Notes: generated from the sequence alone by a model not told the origin. A DNA stretch of 64,000 bases from Pseudomonas syringae (GCF_021606685.1 NZ_WKCB01000007.1:1-64000), one strand, 5' to 3'. Positions 21,956 to 33,402 are shown, numbered from the stretch's first letter. Program-made: numbers and translations.

Positions 21956-22100
21956 GCGTGCAGACCGTCTAATTGAACCTCTCTATCGCATAAACACGCT
22001 GTACCACCGGCAAAGGGCCGATATAATGCGGCCCTTTGCCGTCGCTCCGTCTGATGATGTTGCGCACTGGCCTTTGGCCGCAGCCTCCGTGGAAGAACCT

Positions 22101-24719
<2,619 letters not shown>

Positions 24720-24816
24720 GGCGCTGTTAATGAGCCCATGGTCTAGTCGTGGGCTCGCTCGGTTGCTGGAAGATTCGTTTATTGGGCGCCCCTTTACGGG
24801 CTGAGGCGGCTTAGAA

Positions 24817-26058
24817 ATGGCTTTGATCGTACAGAAATTTGGAGGCACCTCGGTCGGCTCTGTCGAAAGAATCGAGCAGGTGGCCGACAAGGTTAAGAAA
24901 TTCCGCGATGCCGGCGACGACTTGGTGGTGGTGCTGTCGGCCATGAGCGGCGAAACCAATCGCCTGATCGATCTGGCCAAGGCAATCAGCGGCGATCAAC
25001 AACCGCTGCCGCGTGAGCTGGATGTGATCGTGTCCACCGGTGAGCAGGTGACCATTGCACTGTTGGCCATGGCGCTGAACAAGCGCGGTGTGCCGGCGGT
25101 GTCCTACACTGGCAGCCAGGTCCGCATCCTGACCGACAGTGCGCATACCAAGGCGCGCATCCTGCAGATTGATGATCAGAAAATCCGCACAGATCTCAAG
25201 GCCGGGCGTGTGGTAGTTGTAGCAGGGTTCCAGGGTGTGGACGAGCAGGGCAACATCACCACCCTCGGGCGTGGCGGTTCGGACACCACCGGCGTGGCGC
25301 TGGCAGCGGCTCTCAAGGCCGATGAATGCCAGATCTACACCGATGTGGACGGCGTTTACACCACTGACCCGCGTGTGGTGTCCGTGGCCCAACGCCTGGA
25401 CAAGATCACTTTTGAAGAGATGCTGGAAATGGCCAGCCTCGGTTCCAAGGTGTTGCAGATCCGCGCGGTGGAATTCGCCGGCAAGTACAACGTTCCGCTG
25501 CGCGTATTGCACAGCTTCAAAGAGGGTCCGGGCACCCTCATTACTATTGATGAAGAGGAATCCATGGAACAGCCGATCATTTCCGGCATCGCTTTCAACC
25601 GCGATGAAGCCAAGCTGACGATCCGTGGCGTGCCAGACACCCCGGGCGTGGCGTTCAAGATCCTGGGCCCTATCAGCGGCGCAAACATTGAAGTGGACAT
25701 GATCGTGCAGAACGTTTCGCACGATAACACCACCGATTTCACCTTCACCGTACACCGCAACGAGTACGATGCAGCCGAACGTATCCTGCAGAACACCGCG
25801 AGCGAGATTGGCGCCCGTGAAGTGGTTGGCGATACCAAGATTGCCAAGGTGTCGATCGTGGGTGTGGGCATGCGTTCCCATGCCGGTGTTGCCAGCCGCA
25901 TGTTCGAGGCGCTGGCCAAGGAAAGCATCAACATCCAGATGATCTCCACCTCGGAAATCAAAGTCTCGGTGGTGATCGAAGAGAAGTACCTGGAACTGGC
26001 TGTACGTGCGCTGCATACCGCGTTTGAGCTGGACGCTCCGGCCCGACAGGGCGAGTGA
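24817..26058 (+). CDS. lysC: Aspartate kinase
   Basis: A 413-residue aspartokinase. The phosphate-binding KFGGTSVGSVERI lies at residues 6-18, and catalytic-domain segments include GRGGSDTTGVAL. Two C-terminal ACT domains follow (SGIAFNRDEAKLTIRG and VSIVGVGMRSHAGVASRMF), the usual sites for lysine/threonine feedback. It makes aspartyl phosphate for lysine, threonine and methionine synthesis. A strong terminator follows the stop codon. Confidence 0.96.
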   Translation: MALIVQKFGGTSVGSVERIEQVADKVKKFRDAGDDLVVVLSAMSGETNRLIDLAKAISGDQQPLPRELDVIVSTGEQVTIALLAMALNKRGVPAVSYTGSQVRILTDSAHTKARILQIDDQKIRTDLKAGRVVVVAGFQGVDEQGNITTLGRGGSDTTGVALAAALKADECQIYTDVDGVYTTDPRVVSVAQRLDKITFEEMLEMASLGSKVLQIRAVEFAGKYNVPLRVLHSFKEGPGTLITIDEEESMEQPIISGIAFNRDEAKLTIRGVPDTPGVAFKILGPISGANIEVDMIVQNVSHDNTTDFTFTVHRNEYDAAERILQNTASEIGAREVVGDTKIAKVSIVGVGMRSHAGVASRMFEALAKESINIQMISTSEIKVSVVIEEKYLELAVRALHTAFELDAPARQGE

Positions 26059-26070
26059 TGCAATGCCAGG

Positions 26071-26103
26071 AAGGCGCGGTTTACCGCGCCTTTCATTTTT
26101 TTG
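26071..26103 (+). terminator. Terminator after lysC
   Basis: AAGGCGCGGTTTACCGCGCCTT forms a strong hairpin followed by a T-rich tail. Confidence 0.88.
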
Positions 26104-26233
26104 TAGGGCGCGTGGTCTTTTACATGCGCTCGACAATACTTAGGCCGTTAGGGTTACGACCGTGAGGTCGTGGGCCGAACGCCTTTTTTTTGCAGACTGT
26201 TGTTCCTGAACTGAAATGCGTGAGGAGAAAGGT

Positions 26234-26422
26234 ATGCTGATTCTGACTCGTCGGTGCGCAGAAAGCCTGATTATCGGTGATGGCGAAATCACCGTGACCG
26301 TGCTCGGCGTCAAAGGCAATCAAGTACGTATTGGGGTTAACGCTCCGAAAGAGGTAGCGGTGCACCGCGAGGAAATCTACCTGCGGATCAAGAAAGAGAA
26401 GGACGAAGAACCAAGCCTTTAA
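26234..26422 (+). CDS. csrA: Carbon storage/post-transcriptional regulator CsrA (RsmA)
   Basis: A 62-residue RNA-binding protein starting [16 protein letters not shown], with the conserved [10 protein letters not shown] segment containing the RNA-contacting arginine R44. The ATG at 26234 is preferred over one six codons upstream because GAGGAGAAAGGT directly precedes it. It binds GGA motifs in mRNA leaders and represses or stabilises messages for secondary metabolism, motility and secretion under Gac/Rsm control. The leader contains a small hairpin with an eight-T tract (about 26155-26192) that could be an internal terminator. Confidence 0.97.
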   Translation: MLILTRRCAESLIIGDGEITVTVLGVKGNQVRIGVNAPKEVAVHREEIYLRIKKEKDEEPSL

Positions 26423-26484
26423 TTTTTATCGTTTTTTATGTTTGCAAACGGGGATGAACGTGGTTAATATACGCCCCGTGTTGC

Positions 26485-26575
26485 GGAGAGCTGGCCGAGT
26501 GGCCGAAGGCGCTCCCCTGCTAAGGGAGTACACCTCAAAAGGGTGTCGGGGGTTCGAATCCCCCGTTCTCCGCCA
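26485..26575 (+). tRNA. tRNA-Ser (GCT)
   Basis: A 91-base type II tRNA with a long variable arm. The acceptor GGAGAGC pairs with GTTCTCC, the anticodon loop CTGCTAA gives GCT (reads AGC/AGT), the T arm is GGTTCGAATCC and CCA is encoded. It follows csrA as in other pseudomonads. Confidence 0.96.
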
Positions 26576-26683
26576 TTATTTGCTTAGTACGTTGCAATCT
26601 GGTTTTTTCGGTAAGTTGTTGAAATTACTCGAAAAAATAGCTTTACATAGAGATTGAACGGCCTATAATGCGCGGCAACAAAT

Positions 26684-26760
26684 GCACTCGTAGCTCAGCT
26701 GGATAGAGTACTCGGCTACGAACCGAGCGGTCACAGGTTCGAATCCTGTCGAGTGCACCA
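26684..26760 (+). tRNA. tRNA-Arg (ACG), copy 1
   Basis: A 77-base tRNA with acceptor GCACTCG/CGAGTGC, anticodon ACG (wobble A to inosine, reads CGN) and encoded CCA. Confidence 0.97.
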
Positions 26761-26832
26761 TTTAAGAGTTAGTTGCAGCAATGCAGGTAGCTTGGCTCCA
26801 ACCAGTTGTGATCTGGTCTAAAAACACACTCT

Positions 26833-26909
26833 GCACTCGTAGCTCAGCTGGATAGAGTACTCGGCTACGAACCGAGCGGTCACAGGTTCGAATCCTGTCG
26901 AGTGCACCA
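26833..26909 (+). tRNA. tRNA-Arg (ACG), copy 2
   Basis: Identical in sequence to the copy at 26684, 72 bases downstream, with encoded CCA. A terminator follows at once. Confidence 0.97.
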
Positions 26910-26915
26910 TACAAA

Positions 26916-26943
26916 CAAAAAGCCCGCCTAGTGCGGGCTTTTT
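26916..26943 (+). terminator. Terminator of the tRNA cluster
   Basis: AAAAAGCCCGCCTAGTGCGGGCTTTTT: a GC-rich stem with T-run. Confidence 0.92.
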
Positions 26944-27258
26944 GCCGTCTGGGGTTTGGGTCGGATTTGTCCCAGGCTTTAACTATTCTTTCTTTTCGTG
27001 TGTTTTCCTTTCGGACGGCGTCGTCGCAGTTCATAGATGCAGCCGATACTCAGCTTTGGCTCGCAAGCGCTTGTTCTTTCCAGTTTTTTAACGTTTAAAG
27101 CGCGCGCAGCGTGTATCATTGCGCCCGTCAGCCCCGCCGGGGCTTGTGGAATACCTCCATGGACTTACCCAGTAGTTACTCAGTACCCCGCTTTACCAAT
27201 CATGAATTGACTGATTGATCCTTCCGGCGTGCCCCGCTGCTGGGAGTGGAGTTCGCCT
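26944..27258 (+). other. mgtE upstream/leader region
   Basis: A 315-base stretch without a confirmed gene. It has a TATCAT -10-like box at 27114-27119, a small hairpin AGCCCCGCCGGGGCT at about 27130-27144, and a 19-codon frame at 27159-27218 that could be a leader peptide. I see no classical M-box. The mgtE start follows directly. Confidence 0.55.
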
Positions 27259-28701
27259 ATGACCGAAGTAGAAGTAAAGAAAACACAAGAAAGCCTGCAG
27301 GATCGTCTGGCTCAAGTTATTGAGCTGCTGCAGCGCCAGCGCGTGGTCGAAGACCTCACGCACCGCCAGGAAGGTCCGAATCAGGACCGCGTAGAAAACC
27401 TGGTTCACCGGCAAAACCTCGTCGAGCTGCAACGCAAGCTCGATGATCTGCACTCCGCCGACGTCGCCTATATTCTCGAAGCCTTGCCGCTGGATGATCG
27501 ACTGACCCTGTGGCAGTTGGTCAAGGCCGACCGCGATGGCGACATCCTGCTTGAAGTGTCCGATTCTGTCCGGGAAACCCTGATCGCCGACATGGACGAT
27601 CACGAGCTCCTGGCTGCGGCCAAGGAGATGGACGCCGACGAACTGGCGGACCTGGCCCCTGAGCTGCCGCGTGATGTTGTCCATGAGCTGATGGAGGCCC
27701 TCGACACCCAGCAGCGTGAGCGCGTGCGCTCGGCGTTGTCCTATGACGAGGATCAGGTCGGCGCCCTGATGGACTTCGAGATGGTCACCATCCGCGAAGA
27801 CGTCAGCCTGGAAGTGGTCCTGCGTTACCTGCGCCGACTCAAAGAGTTGCCCGGCCATACCGACAAGCTGTTCGTGGTCGACTACGAGGGCATCCTCAAG
27901 GGCGTGTTGCCGATCAAGCGATTGCTGGTCAATGATCCGGACAAGAAGGTTGCGGATCTGATGGCCAGTGACACGGTCAGTTTTCATCCGGATGAAGATG
28001 CCTACGATGCCGCCCAGGCGTTCGAACGCTATGACTTGATTTCGGCGCCGGTGGTCGACAAGAACGGCAAGTTGATCGGCCGTTTGACCATCGATGAAAT
28101 CGTCGACCTGATTCGTGAAGAAAGTGAAACCGAAGTCCTCAACATGGCGGGTTTGCGTGAAGAGGAAGATATCTTCGCTTCCGTGTGGCGCTCACTGCGT
28201 AACCGTTGGGCATGGCTGGCCGTCAATCTGATCACCGCGTTTATCGCTTCCCGCGTGATCGGCCTGTTCGAGGGCTCCATCGAAAAGCTGGTAGCCCTGG
28301 CGGCGCTGATGCCAATCGTGGCCGGCATTGGTGGCAACTCCGGTAACCAGACCATCACGATGATCGTGCGCGCCATGGCGCTGGATCAGGTGAGTACCGC
28401 CAATTCCTCGCGTCTGCTGCGTAAAGAGTTGGCAGTGGGCCTGATCAACGGCTTGGTGTGGGGTGGGGTGATCGGCGTGGTTGCCTACTTGCTGTACGGC
28501 AGTTGGTCGCTGGGCGTGGTGATGACGGCTGCCATGACACTCAACCTGTTGTTGGCGGCGCTGATGGGGGTGCTGATCCCCATGACGCTGGCGCGCCTGG
28601 GGCGCGACCCCGCGATGGGCGCCAGCGTGATGATCACCGCCATGACCGACAGTGGCGGCTTCTTCATCTTCCTGGGGTTGGCGACGATCTTCCTGCTGTG
28701 A
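27259..28701 (+). CDS. mgtE: Magnesium transporter MgtE
   Basis: A 480-residue MgtE-family Mg2+ channel. The cytoplasmic N domain spans about residues 30-140 (LHSADVAYILEALPL). A pair of CBS domains lies at about 145-270, followed by five membrane helices from about 305 to the C-terminus, including the pore-region PIVAGIGGNSGNQT. The ATG at 27259 gives MTEVEVKKTQ; an upstream in-frame start is less likely. It mediates Mg2+ uptake gated by Mg2+ binding at the CBS/N domains. A GC-rich hairpin at about 28709-28740 follows. Confidence 0.94.
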   Translation: MTEVEVKKTQESLQDRLAQVIELLQRQRVVEDLTHRQEGPNQDRVENLVHRQNLVELQRKLDDLHSADVAYILEALPLDDRLTLWQLVKADRDGDILLEVSDSVRETLIADMDDHELLAAAKEMDADELADLAPELPRDVVHELMEALDTQQRERVRSALSYDEDQVGALMDFEMVTIREDVSLEVVLRYLRRLKELPGHTDKLFVVDYEGILKGVLPIKRLLVNDPDKKVADLMASDTVSFHPDEDAYDAAQAFERYDLISAPVVDKNGKLIGRLTIDEIVDLIREESETEVLNMAGLREEEDIFASVWRSLRNRWAWLAVNLITAFIASRVIGLFEGSIEKLVALAALMPIVAGIGGNSGNQTITMIVRAMALDQVSTANSSRLLRKELAVGLINGLVWGGVIGVVAYLLYGSWSLGVVMTAAMTLNLLLAALMGVLIPMTLARLGRDPAMGASVMITAMTDSGGFFIFLGLATIFLL

Positions 28702-28708
28702 CCTGTCC

Positions 28709-28740
28709 GGCGGGAGCAACTCTGCTCCCGCCTTGCTTTG
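28709..28740 (+). terminator. Putative terminator after mgtE
   Basis: GGCGGGAGCA/TGCTCCCGCC stem followed by TTGCTTTG, a moderate T tail. Confidence 0.65.
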
Positions 28741-28771
28741 CTCCTCTGAGTATTCCTGCCAAATTCCAGGC

Positions 28772-28799
28772 AAAAAAAAGCCAGCACATGGCTGGCTTG
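28772..28799 (-). terminator. Terminator of amrZ
   Basis: On the minus strand AAGCCAGCCATGTGCTGGCTT is followed by eight T residues, just past the amrZ stop codon. Confidence 0.88.
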
Positions 28800-28815
28800 G
28801 GCTTTCAGCTTTAAA

Positions 28816-29142
28816 TCAATTGGCTTCTGCGGCCGCTTCAACGTCGTGCGCGATAAGCGAGACGAGAGCATTTTGCTGGCGATGGGAGAGCTGACGAAAA
28901 CGCTGCAGCAGTTCGCGTTCGTGCAGCGACAGCTCCGGGCTGTCCAGACGCATGCTCAACTCCTCACCCAGCGCACCTTCCTGAATAAGGCTTTGTTCCA
29001 GGCGCGCGATGATTTCGGAGTTCATGCTGCGGTGATGATTGCGAGCCACCTCGGCAATGCGTTCCCGCATTCCGTCTGGCAGACGTACGACGAATTTGTC
29101 AGCCGTACGGCTGGAATAAATTGCCTGTTTCAATGGGCGCAT
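28816..29142 (-). CDS. amrZ: Ribbon-helix-helix regulator AmrZ (AlgZ)
   Basis: A 108-residue Arc/MetJ-type DNA-binding protein. The start [20 protein letters not shown] and the ribbon-helix-helix segment [20 protein letters not shown], then [14 protein letters not shown], closely resemble AmrZ of P. aeruginosa. The C-terminal half matches its tetramerisation region. AmrZ controls alginate, twitching, flagella, biofilm and iron genes. Monocistronic, with its own terminator. Confidence 0.93.
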   Translation of the reverse strand: MRPLKQAIYSSRTADKFVVRLPDGMRERIAEVARNHHRSMNSEIIARLEQSLIQEGALGEELSMRLDSPELSLHERELLQRFRQLSHRQQNALVSLIAHDVEAAAEAN

Positions 29143-29511
29143 ATATTTAACCGGTTAGTTCAGGGGAGCGGTTTTTGGAATTGGCCGCAAGATGAGTGTT
29201 AAGACAAGGCTCACGACTAAAGTTCAACCCTAATTGCAAAGAGGCCGCATCATGCCTCAGATTTGACAGTTCCTTGGCGTCAATTCTGTGACAAATATTG
29301 AACTGCCTAAAGGCTTTATGCCAGCACTCATTTACATTTTTGCGGACTGGTTGGAAAACTTTTCAACCAGTGAATGCGCAGGGGAACTTCCCGTAAGCCC
29401 AGGCCGACAGGGGCTTTGAGGCCGCACATCGTATAGCAAACTGGCCTTTTGCCCTTATCTTTAAGACTAGTGGCAATTTGCCGATTAGCGAGGGCGAGGC
29501 GACATAAGGTA
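29143..29511. other. amrZ upstream region
   Basis: No gene is seen. It contains an imperfect inverted repeat at about 29345-29370 (CTGGTTGGAAAAC/TTTTCAACCAG) and, on the minus strand, the presumed promoter of amrZ and the downstream end of the small-gene pair at 29537-29961. Confidence 0.5.
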
Positions 29512-29536
29512 GGGAGGGGAGGGGAGGGGGCAGGGG
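29512..29536 (+). other. G-quadruplex-forming tract
   Basis: Five G-runs of 3-5 with one- or two-base loops (GGG-A-GGGG-A-GGGG-A-GGGGG-CA-GGGG) directly beside the stop codon of the 59-residue ORF. It satisfies the simple intramolecular quadruplex rule. Confidence 0.7.
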
Positions 29537-29716
29537 TCAGCGTAAAACCGGGTCGAACTTGATGCGGCGGCCCACGATCAGCGTCAACAGCAGCAGGCTG
29601 GCCAGCACGCCGGTGGCAATGAACGCGGTGGTTTGTCCGTCCTGGGAGTCGGCATTCAGGCCGAGCAGGCCAGTGACGACGGTCAGGCATAAAAACAACC
29701 AGGCTGGTTTGGTCAT
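29537..29716 (-). CDS. Small two-helix membrane protein, unknown function
   Basis: A 59-residue ORF starting MTKPAWLFLCLTVV. It has two hydrophobic segments, about 6-20 and 31-48 (AFIATGVLASLLLLTLIVG), and a basic end (GRRIKFDPVLR). TGAGGAAACC ahead of the start is a good ribosome binding site that overlaps the stop of the ORF upstream, so the two are probably translated together. No family is recognised. Coding confidence rests on the ribosome binding site, the paired arrangement and the membrane pattern. Confidence 0.6.
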   Translation of the reverse strand: MTKPAWLFLCLTVVTGLLGLNADSQDGQTTAFIATGVLASLLLLTLIVGRRIKFDPVLR

Positions 29717-29727
29717 GAGTGGTTTCC

Positions 29728-29961
29728 TCAGAAAACCCAGTGTTCAGAGGCGGGTGCGGCCTGGGTACCTTGGGTCAGGCGTACCGGCGATTGAGCACCG
29801 GGGGTCATCACTGCCAGTTGTGGGCGCTGTTGCAGATGGTGCGGCACGGCTTGGCTGATCTGTGCGGGATCGTTGCTGCCAGTCGATTGGAAGTGGAACA
29901 TCAGCAATGCAGCCAAGGCTACGGTGTTGAGGGCTAACAGAAGGGCACTGTTCATGGTCAT
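29728..29961 (-). CDS. Small membrane-anchored or exported protein, unknown function
   Basis: A 77-residue ORF: MTMNSALLLALNTVALAAL is a hydrophobic N-terminal segment (signal anchor), followed by a polar Gln/Pro-rich tail. GGAGAAC precedes the start. It is followed after 11 bases by the 59-residue membrane ORF. Not recognised as a known family. Confidence 0.6.
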   Translation of the reverse strand: MTMNSALLLALNTVALAALLMFHFQSTGSNDPAQISQAVPHHLQQRPQLAVMTPGAQSPVRLTQGTQAAPASEHWVF

Positions 29962-30282
29962 GTTCTCCGCTTTAACGCCGTGGCTGAATGGCTTTCGTAG
30001 GAGAAGTATTGCAGGTCTTGTGCCAATGTTTTATTTCAATAAAATCAATGGGTTGAGTCTACTTTAAAGCGTGCAAAGGTTGCAATTTGCAATGCTGGCA
30101 TTTTGGAGGGTTGCATTTTGCACGATGGCGTCAGGTGCCCGTGTTTGCGGGGCCTGAACAACATCGCCAGCACCCGCATCGGCCTACATTCAAAAAGCCT
30201 AAGGACGACATGACAAAACCCACCTTGGCCGTTAACATGCACGCCGTCCGTCTCAGTGCCCAAGGCCTGATGGCTGTCATTA
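29962..30282. other. Intergenic region before tRNA-Arg(CCT)
   Basis: No gene is supported. Around 30075-30125 there are several TTGCAATTT/TTGCATTTTGC motifs that look like related inverted or direct repeats. A 31-codon frame with AAGGACGAC before its ATG at 30210 runs into the tRNA and is rejected as a gene. Confidence 0.5.
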
Positions 30283-30359
30283 GTCCCAGTAGCTCAATTG
30301 GATAGAGCATCCCCCTCCTAAGGGGAAGGTTGGCCGTTCGAACCGGCCCTGGGACACCA
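30283..30359 (+). tRNA. tRNA-Arg (CCT)
   Basis: A 77-base tRNA with acceptor GTCCCAG/CTGGGAC, anticodon stem TCCCC/GGGGA around CTCCTAA (anticodon CCT, reads AGG), T arm GTTCGAACC and encoded CCA. tRNA-Arg(CCT) genes are common integration targets, but I see no integrase next to it. Confidence 0.96.
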
Positions 30360-30375
30360 ATCAAACGCCTATGAC

Positions 30376-30411
30376 AAAGCCCCGCACAGATTATTCTGGC
30401 GGGGCTTTTTC
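30376..30411 (+). terminator. Terminator after tRNA-Arg(CCT)
   Basis: AAGCCCCGC...GCGGGGCTTTTT hairpin with T-run. Confidence 0.88.
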
Positions 30412-30645
30412 GTGCGTGTTGGTTGTTTTCAACTCCCGGTCGAACCTTGCCGCCGATCAATGTTCACAGCACGTACGGTCGGGTATTTTTCGCAACGGTG
30501 TACCTTGCACGCCCCCCGGCAGCGTCTGAGCTGTTAAGCAAAATAATCCCCGGAAACAGCGCCTTTCGCCTGTCCGGGCCCGGCAACCCCGGACTATCAT
30601 TTCGGTAGCCCTGTCTCTTACTGCAAGGAGCCGCTCGGAACGCCG

Positions 30646-32025
30646 ATGCGCCAGATCTGGAAACCTTTTCGAGCCCTTTATTTCGCCTCCTTGATGATGC
30701 TGATCGGCTCCGGCCTGCTCAGTACCTACCTGGCCCTGCGCCTGGCGGCCGACCATGTCGACAGCCTGTGGGTGGGTGCGCTGATGGCCGCCAACTATTT
30801 TGGCCTGGTGCTGGGTGGCAAGATCGGGCATCGCCTGATTGGTCGGGTCGGCCACATCCGCGCTTACGCTACCTGTGCCGGGATCGTCGGAGCGGCGGTG
30901 CTCGGCCATGGGCTGATCAACTGGCTGCCAGCATGGATCGTGCTGCGGATGATTGTGGGCTTGGGGATGATGTGCCAGTACATGGTGATCGAAAGCTGGC
31001 TCAATGAGCAGGCGGACGCCAAGCAGCGTGGCGCGGTGTTCAGCGGCTACATGATCGCTTCCTACCTGGGGTTGGTGTTGGGCCAACTGATTCTGGTGAT
31101 GCACCCCCAGCTCGGCCTCGAATTGCTGATGCTGGTCGCGCTGTGCTTTGCCCTGTGCCTGGTGCCGGTGGCCATGACGCGCCGTATTCACCCGGCGCCT
31201 CTGCACCCGGCGCCGATGGAGCCGCGCTTCTTTATCAAACGCGTGCCGCAGTCGCTGAGTACCGTGCTGGGTGCAGGGCTGATTGTGGGGTCGTTTTACG
31301 GTCTGGCGCCGTTGTATGCCTCTCAGCAGGGGCTTACCACCGAGCAAGTGGGTCTGTTTATGGGTAGCTGCATTTTTGCCGGCCTGGTGGTGCAGTGGCC
31401 GTTGGGGTGGTTGTCGGACCGCTATGACCGCGCCCTGCTGATTCGCTGCTTTGCCCTGTGCCTGGCGGTGGCGGCTTTACCCTTGGCGGTGATGACCAAC
31501 GTGCCGCTGGAAGTCTTGTTCGTGGCCGGTTTCTTGTGTTCCCTAGTGCAGTTTTGCCTGTACCCGCTGGCAGTGGCGTTCTCCAATGACCACGTGGAGG
31601 GCGACCGCCGCGTGTCGCTCACGGCGATGTTGCTGGTGACCTACGGCGTTGGTGCGAGTATCGGGCCGTTGCTCGCCGGTGTGGTAATGAAACTGTTCGG
31701 CAGCCACATGCTGTACGCATTTTTCAGCCTGTGCGCGTTGATCCTGGTGTGGCGCATCCGGCCGAAAGCCGTGACCAACCTGCATCAGGTGGACGACGCA
31801 CCGCTGCACCATGTGGCGATGCCCGACAGTATGTCCAGCTCGCCGCTGGTGGCTGCGCTCGACCCTCGGGTGGATGAGCAGGTGGTGCAGGAGCAAATGC
31901 AGAATCCCGCCCCGGAGCCGGAGGCCGAGCCTGAATCGCCGGTGGAGGAGCCTGTTGCTGAGGAGCCGTCCGACCCGCTGGACCCGGACGAGCATCCCCA
32001 CGACTTGAGCCGGGCGCGCCCCTGA
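30646..32025 (+). CDS. Major facilitator superfamily transporter (YcaD-like)
   Basis: A 459-residue MFS protein with twelve hydrophobic segments in residues 1 to about 370. Features resemble the YcaD subgroup: ALRLAADHVDSLWVGALMAANYFG early, MVIESWLNEQADAKQRGAVFSGYM after helix 4, and the GWLSDRYDRALLIRC loop between helices 8 and 9. After the last helix there is an unusual tail of about 80 residues rich in Pro and Glu (EPEAEPESPVEEP) that is probably cytoplasmic and disordered. AAGGAG precedes the ATG. Substrate unknown. A bidirectional terminator follows. Confidence 0.85.
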   Translation: MRQIWKPFRALYFASLMMLIGSGLLSTYLALRLAADHVDSLWVGALMAANYFGLVLGGKIGHRLIGRVGHIRAYATCAGIVGAAVLGHGLINWLPAWIVLRMIVGLGMMCQYMVIESWLNEQADAKQRGAVFSGYMIASYLGLVLGQLILVMHPQLGLELLMLVALCFALCLVPVAMTRRIHPAPLHPAPMEPRFFIKRVPQSLSTVLGAGLIVGSFYGLAPLYASQQGLTTEQVGLFMGSCIFAGLVVQWPLGWLSDRYDRALLIRCFALCLAVAALPLAVMTNVPLEVLFVAGFLCSLVQFCLYPLAVAFSNDHVEGDRRVSLTAMLLVTYGVGASIGPLLAGVVMKLFGSHMLYAFFSLCALILVWRIRPKAVTNLHQVDDAPLHHVAMPDSMSSSPLVAALDPRVDEQVVQEQMQNPAPEPEAEPESPVEEPVAEEPSDPLDPDEHPHDLSRARP

Positions 32026-32030
32026 AAGCA

Positions 32031-32069
32031 AAAACGGGCAGATCCCATCAGGATCTGCCCGTTTTTTTG
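32031..32069. terminator. Bidirectional terminator between the MFS gene and ycgR
   Basis: AAAACGGGCAGATCC...GGATCTGCCCGTTTTTTT, with A- and T-runs on both sides; serves the two convergent genes. Confidence 0.9.
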
Positions 32070-32085
32070 TCGCGATCTTTACGTG

Positions 32086-32835
32086 TTAAAAATCGTCGTC
32101 TTTGTCGAAGCGCCGTGCTTCGCGTTGCAATTGGTACACAAAGCGCTCCACCTGACGCTGCACCAGCCCGCTCATGTTGTGAAAGCGCACGCCGGCGAAG
32201 GTGGTGTTGATCTTGTCTTCGAAATGCAGGTAACGCAGTTCGACCGAGGTGGTCATGCTGCCGAAGGGCAGGGCGGCGATGAAGCGGTCATAGACCTGGC
32301 CCAGTTGCAGGCGCTCGGAGATGTCGCCTTCAAAGCGCAATTTGCAGCCAGTGGCAGAAATATCCAGCAGCTTGCCGCTGACTGGCGCCTTGAGTTTTTC
32401 GCCGCCCAGTTCGATGTTGACCAGTTGGGCCAGCTTCAAGGCCGCTCGGAAGGCGTTGCGGCGCTGGTGGTAGACCACTTCGTCCGGCATGCCACCGGTG
32501 TAGATGCGGTGGCCGTCCTTTTCGCTGATGCTCAGGCTGCCGTTGCTTTCCCACGCGACGCGTACGCCTTCGTGGAAGCCTTCGATGCGGAAGGGTTCGC
32601 CATTTTCCAGGTGACGTTCGCCGTCACGGGGGATCATTTCGTCCAGGGACAGGGTGCCGTTGTCCCGATCGACGTCTACCAGGTAACTTTGGAAGCGCTG
32701 GCTGCGTTCGTGGAAGGTGATGATCAGTGGGTCATGGCTTTCTTGCAGCATCCGCAAGGTGCCGGCGATTTCCAGAGGCGTGGTGAGTACCTTGGGTGGC
32801 TGCGGTGCATCTTCCGCATTAAGGGCGTTGAACAC
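32086..32835 (-). CDS. ycgR: Flagellar brake protein YcgR (PilZ, c-di-GMP binding)
   Basis: A 249-residue protein with an N-terminal YcgR-type domain and a C-terminal PilZ domain. The c-di-GMP motif is seen as HQRRNAFR and the second motif as [11 protein letters not shown]. It slows flagellar rotation when c-di-GMP is high. I choose the GTG at 32835 because GGAGATGGAAGA precedes it and it gives the family length; an ATG 16 codons upstream (32883) is possible. It is last in the minus-strand group flgM-flgN-ycgR. Confidence 0.88.
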   Translation of the reverse strand: MFNALNAEDAPQPPKVLTTPLEIAGTLRMLQESHDPLIITFHERSQRFQSYLVDVDRDNGTLSLDEMIPRDGERHLENGEPFRIEGFHEGVRVAWESNGSLSISEKDGHRIYTGGMPDEVVYHQRRNAFRAALKLAQLVNIELGGEKLKAPVSGKLLDISATGCKLRFEGDISERLQLGQVYDRFIAALPFGSMTTSVELRYLHFEDKINTTFAGVRFHNMSGLVQRQVERFVYQLQREARRFDKDDDF

Positions 32836-32931
32836 GGTTCTTCCATCTCCAGACAAAGTACGACTACACGCAAAAGCAGGCATTCTGCCAGTATCTAACG
32901 CGCCTTGGATAGGGCGGGCCGTAAACCGACA

Positions 32932-33402
32932 TCAGGCTTGGCTGCGGGTGCTTGGCTTGACCAGGCGCGAGGTGGAACCCTGGGCGTTGTAAAGCGCCGG
33001 AGGCTCTCCGCCGTGAAGTATACGCAACTGGTTGGCGGTCGTAGCTTGCTGAAGCTGGATCGACTGACCGTTGAGCAGGTTGGCTTCCTGGCACTGGGCG
33101 AGCAATTGATTGAGTTCTTTGCTCTGAGCCAGTAGCTGATCGCCCACCGAGGAATGGCTGGCCAGTTGCGCCAGGCCATCGTGGTCGGCTGGCAGGCCCA
33201 GGCTGATGAGGATCTGGCTGCGTTTCTTGCCGTGCTGTTCCAGCAGGACAATCAACGACTGCTTGCGCGCGAGAATTTCTTCCAGCAAGGGCATGTCCCG
33301 GCCGTAGAGGGCCAAGGATTCCTCCTTGAGCAGCTCGAGCAGCTGTTGCGTCGGCGCGTGATCATCAATGATCAGTTGAAGCAAATGTTCGTCGTGATGC
33401 AT
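32932..33402 (-). CDS. flgN: Flagellar export chaperone FlgN
   Basis: A 156-residue, largely helical protein of the FlgN family (LLQLIIDDHAPTQQLLELL, EILARKQSLIVLLEQHGKKR). It chaperones the hook-filament junction proteins FlgK and FlgL. It lies 48 bases after flgM on the same strand and is probably driven by the sigma28 promoter before flgM. FlgK and FlgL are not in this window. Confidence 0.9.
   Translation of the reverse strand: MHHDEHLLQLIIDDHAPTQQLLELLKEESLALYGRDMPLLEEILARKQSLIVLLEQHGKKRSQILISLGLPADHDGLAQLASHSSVGDQLLAQSKELNQLLAQCQEANLLNGQSIQLQQATTANQLRILHGGEPPALYNAQGSTSRLVKPSTRSQA

Noticed and set aside
30210..30305. 31-codon ORF with a ribosome-binding-site-like AAGGACGAC
   Set aside because: It runs into tRNA-Arg(CCT) and ends inside it; no conserved feature supports it.
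30283..30411. Genomic island attached to tRNA-Arg(CCT)
   Set aside because: No integrase, direct repeat of the tRNA end or mobile gene is seen downstream; ordinary core genes follow.
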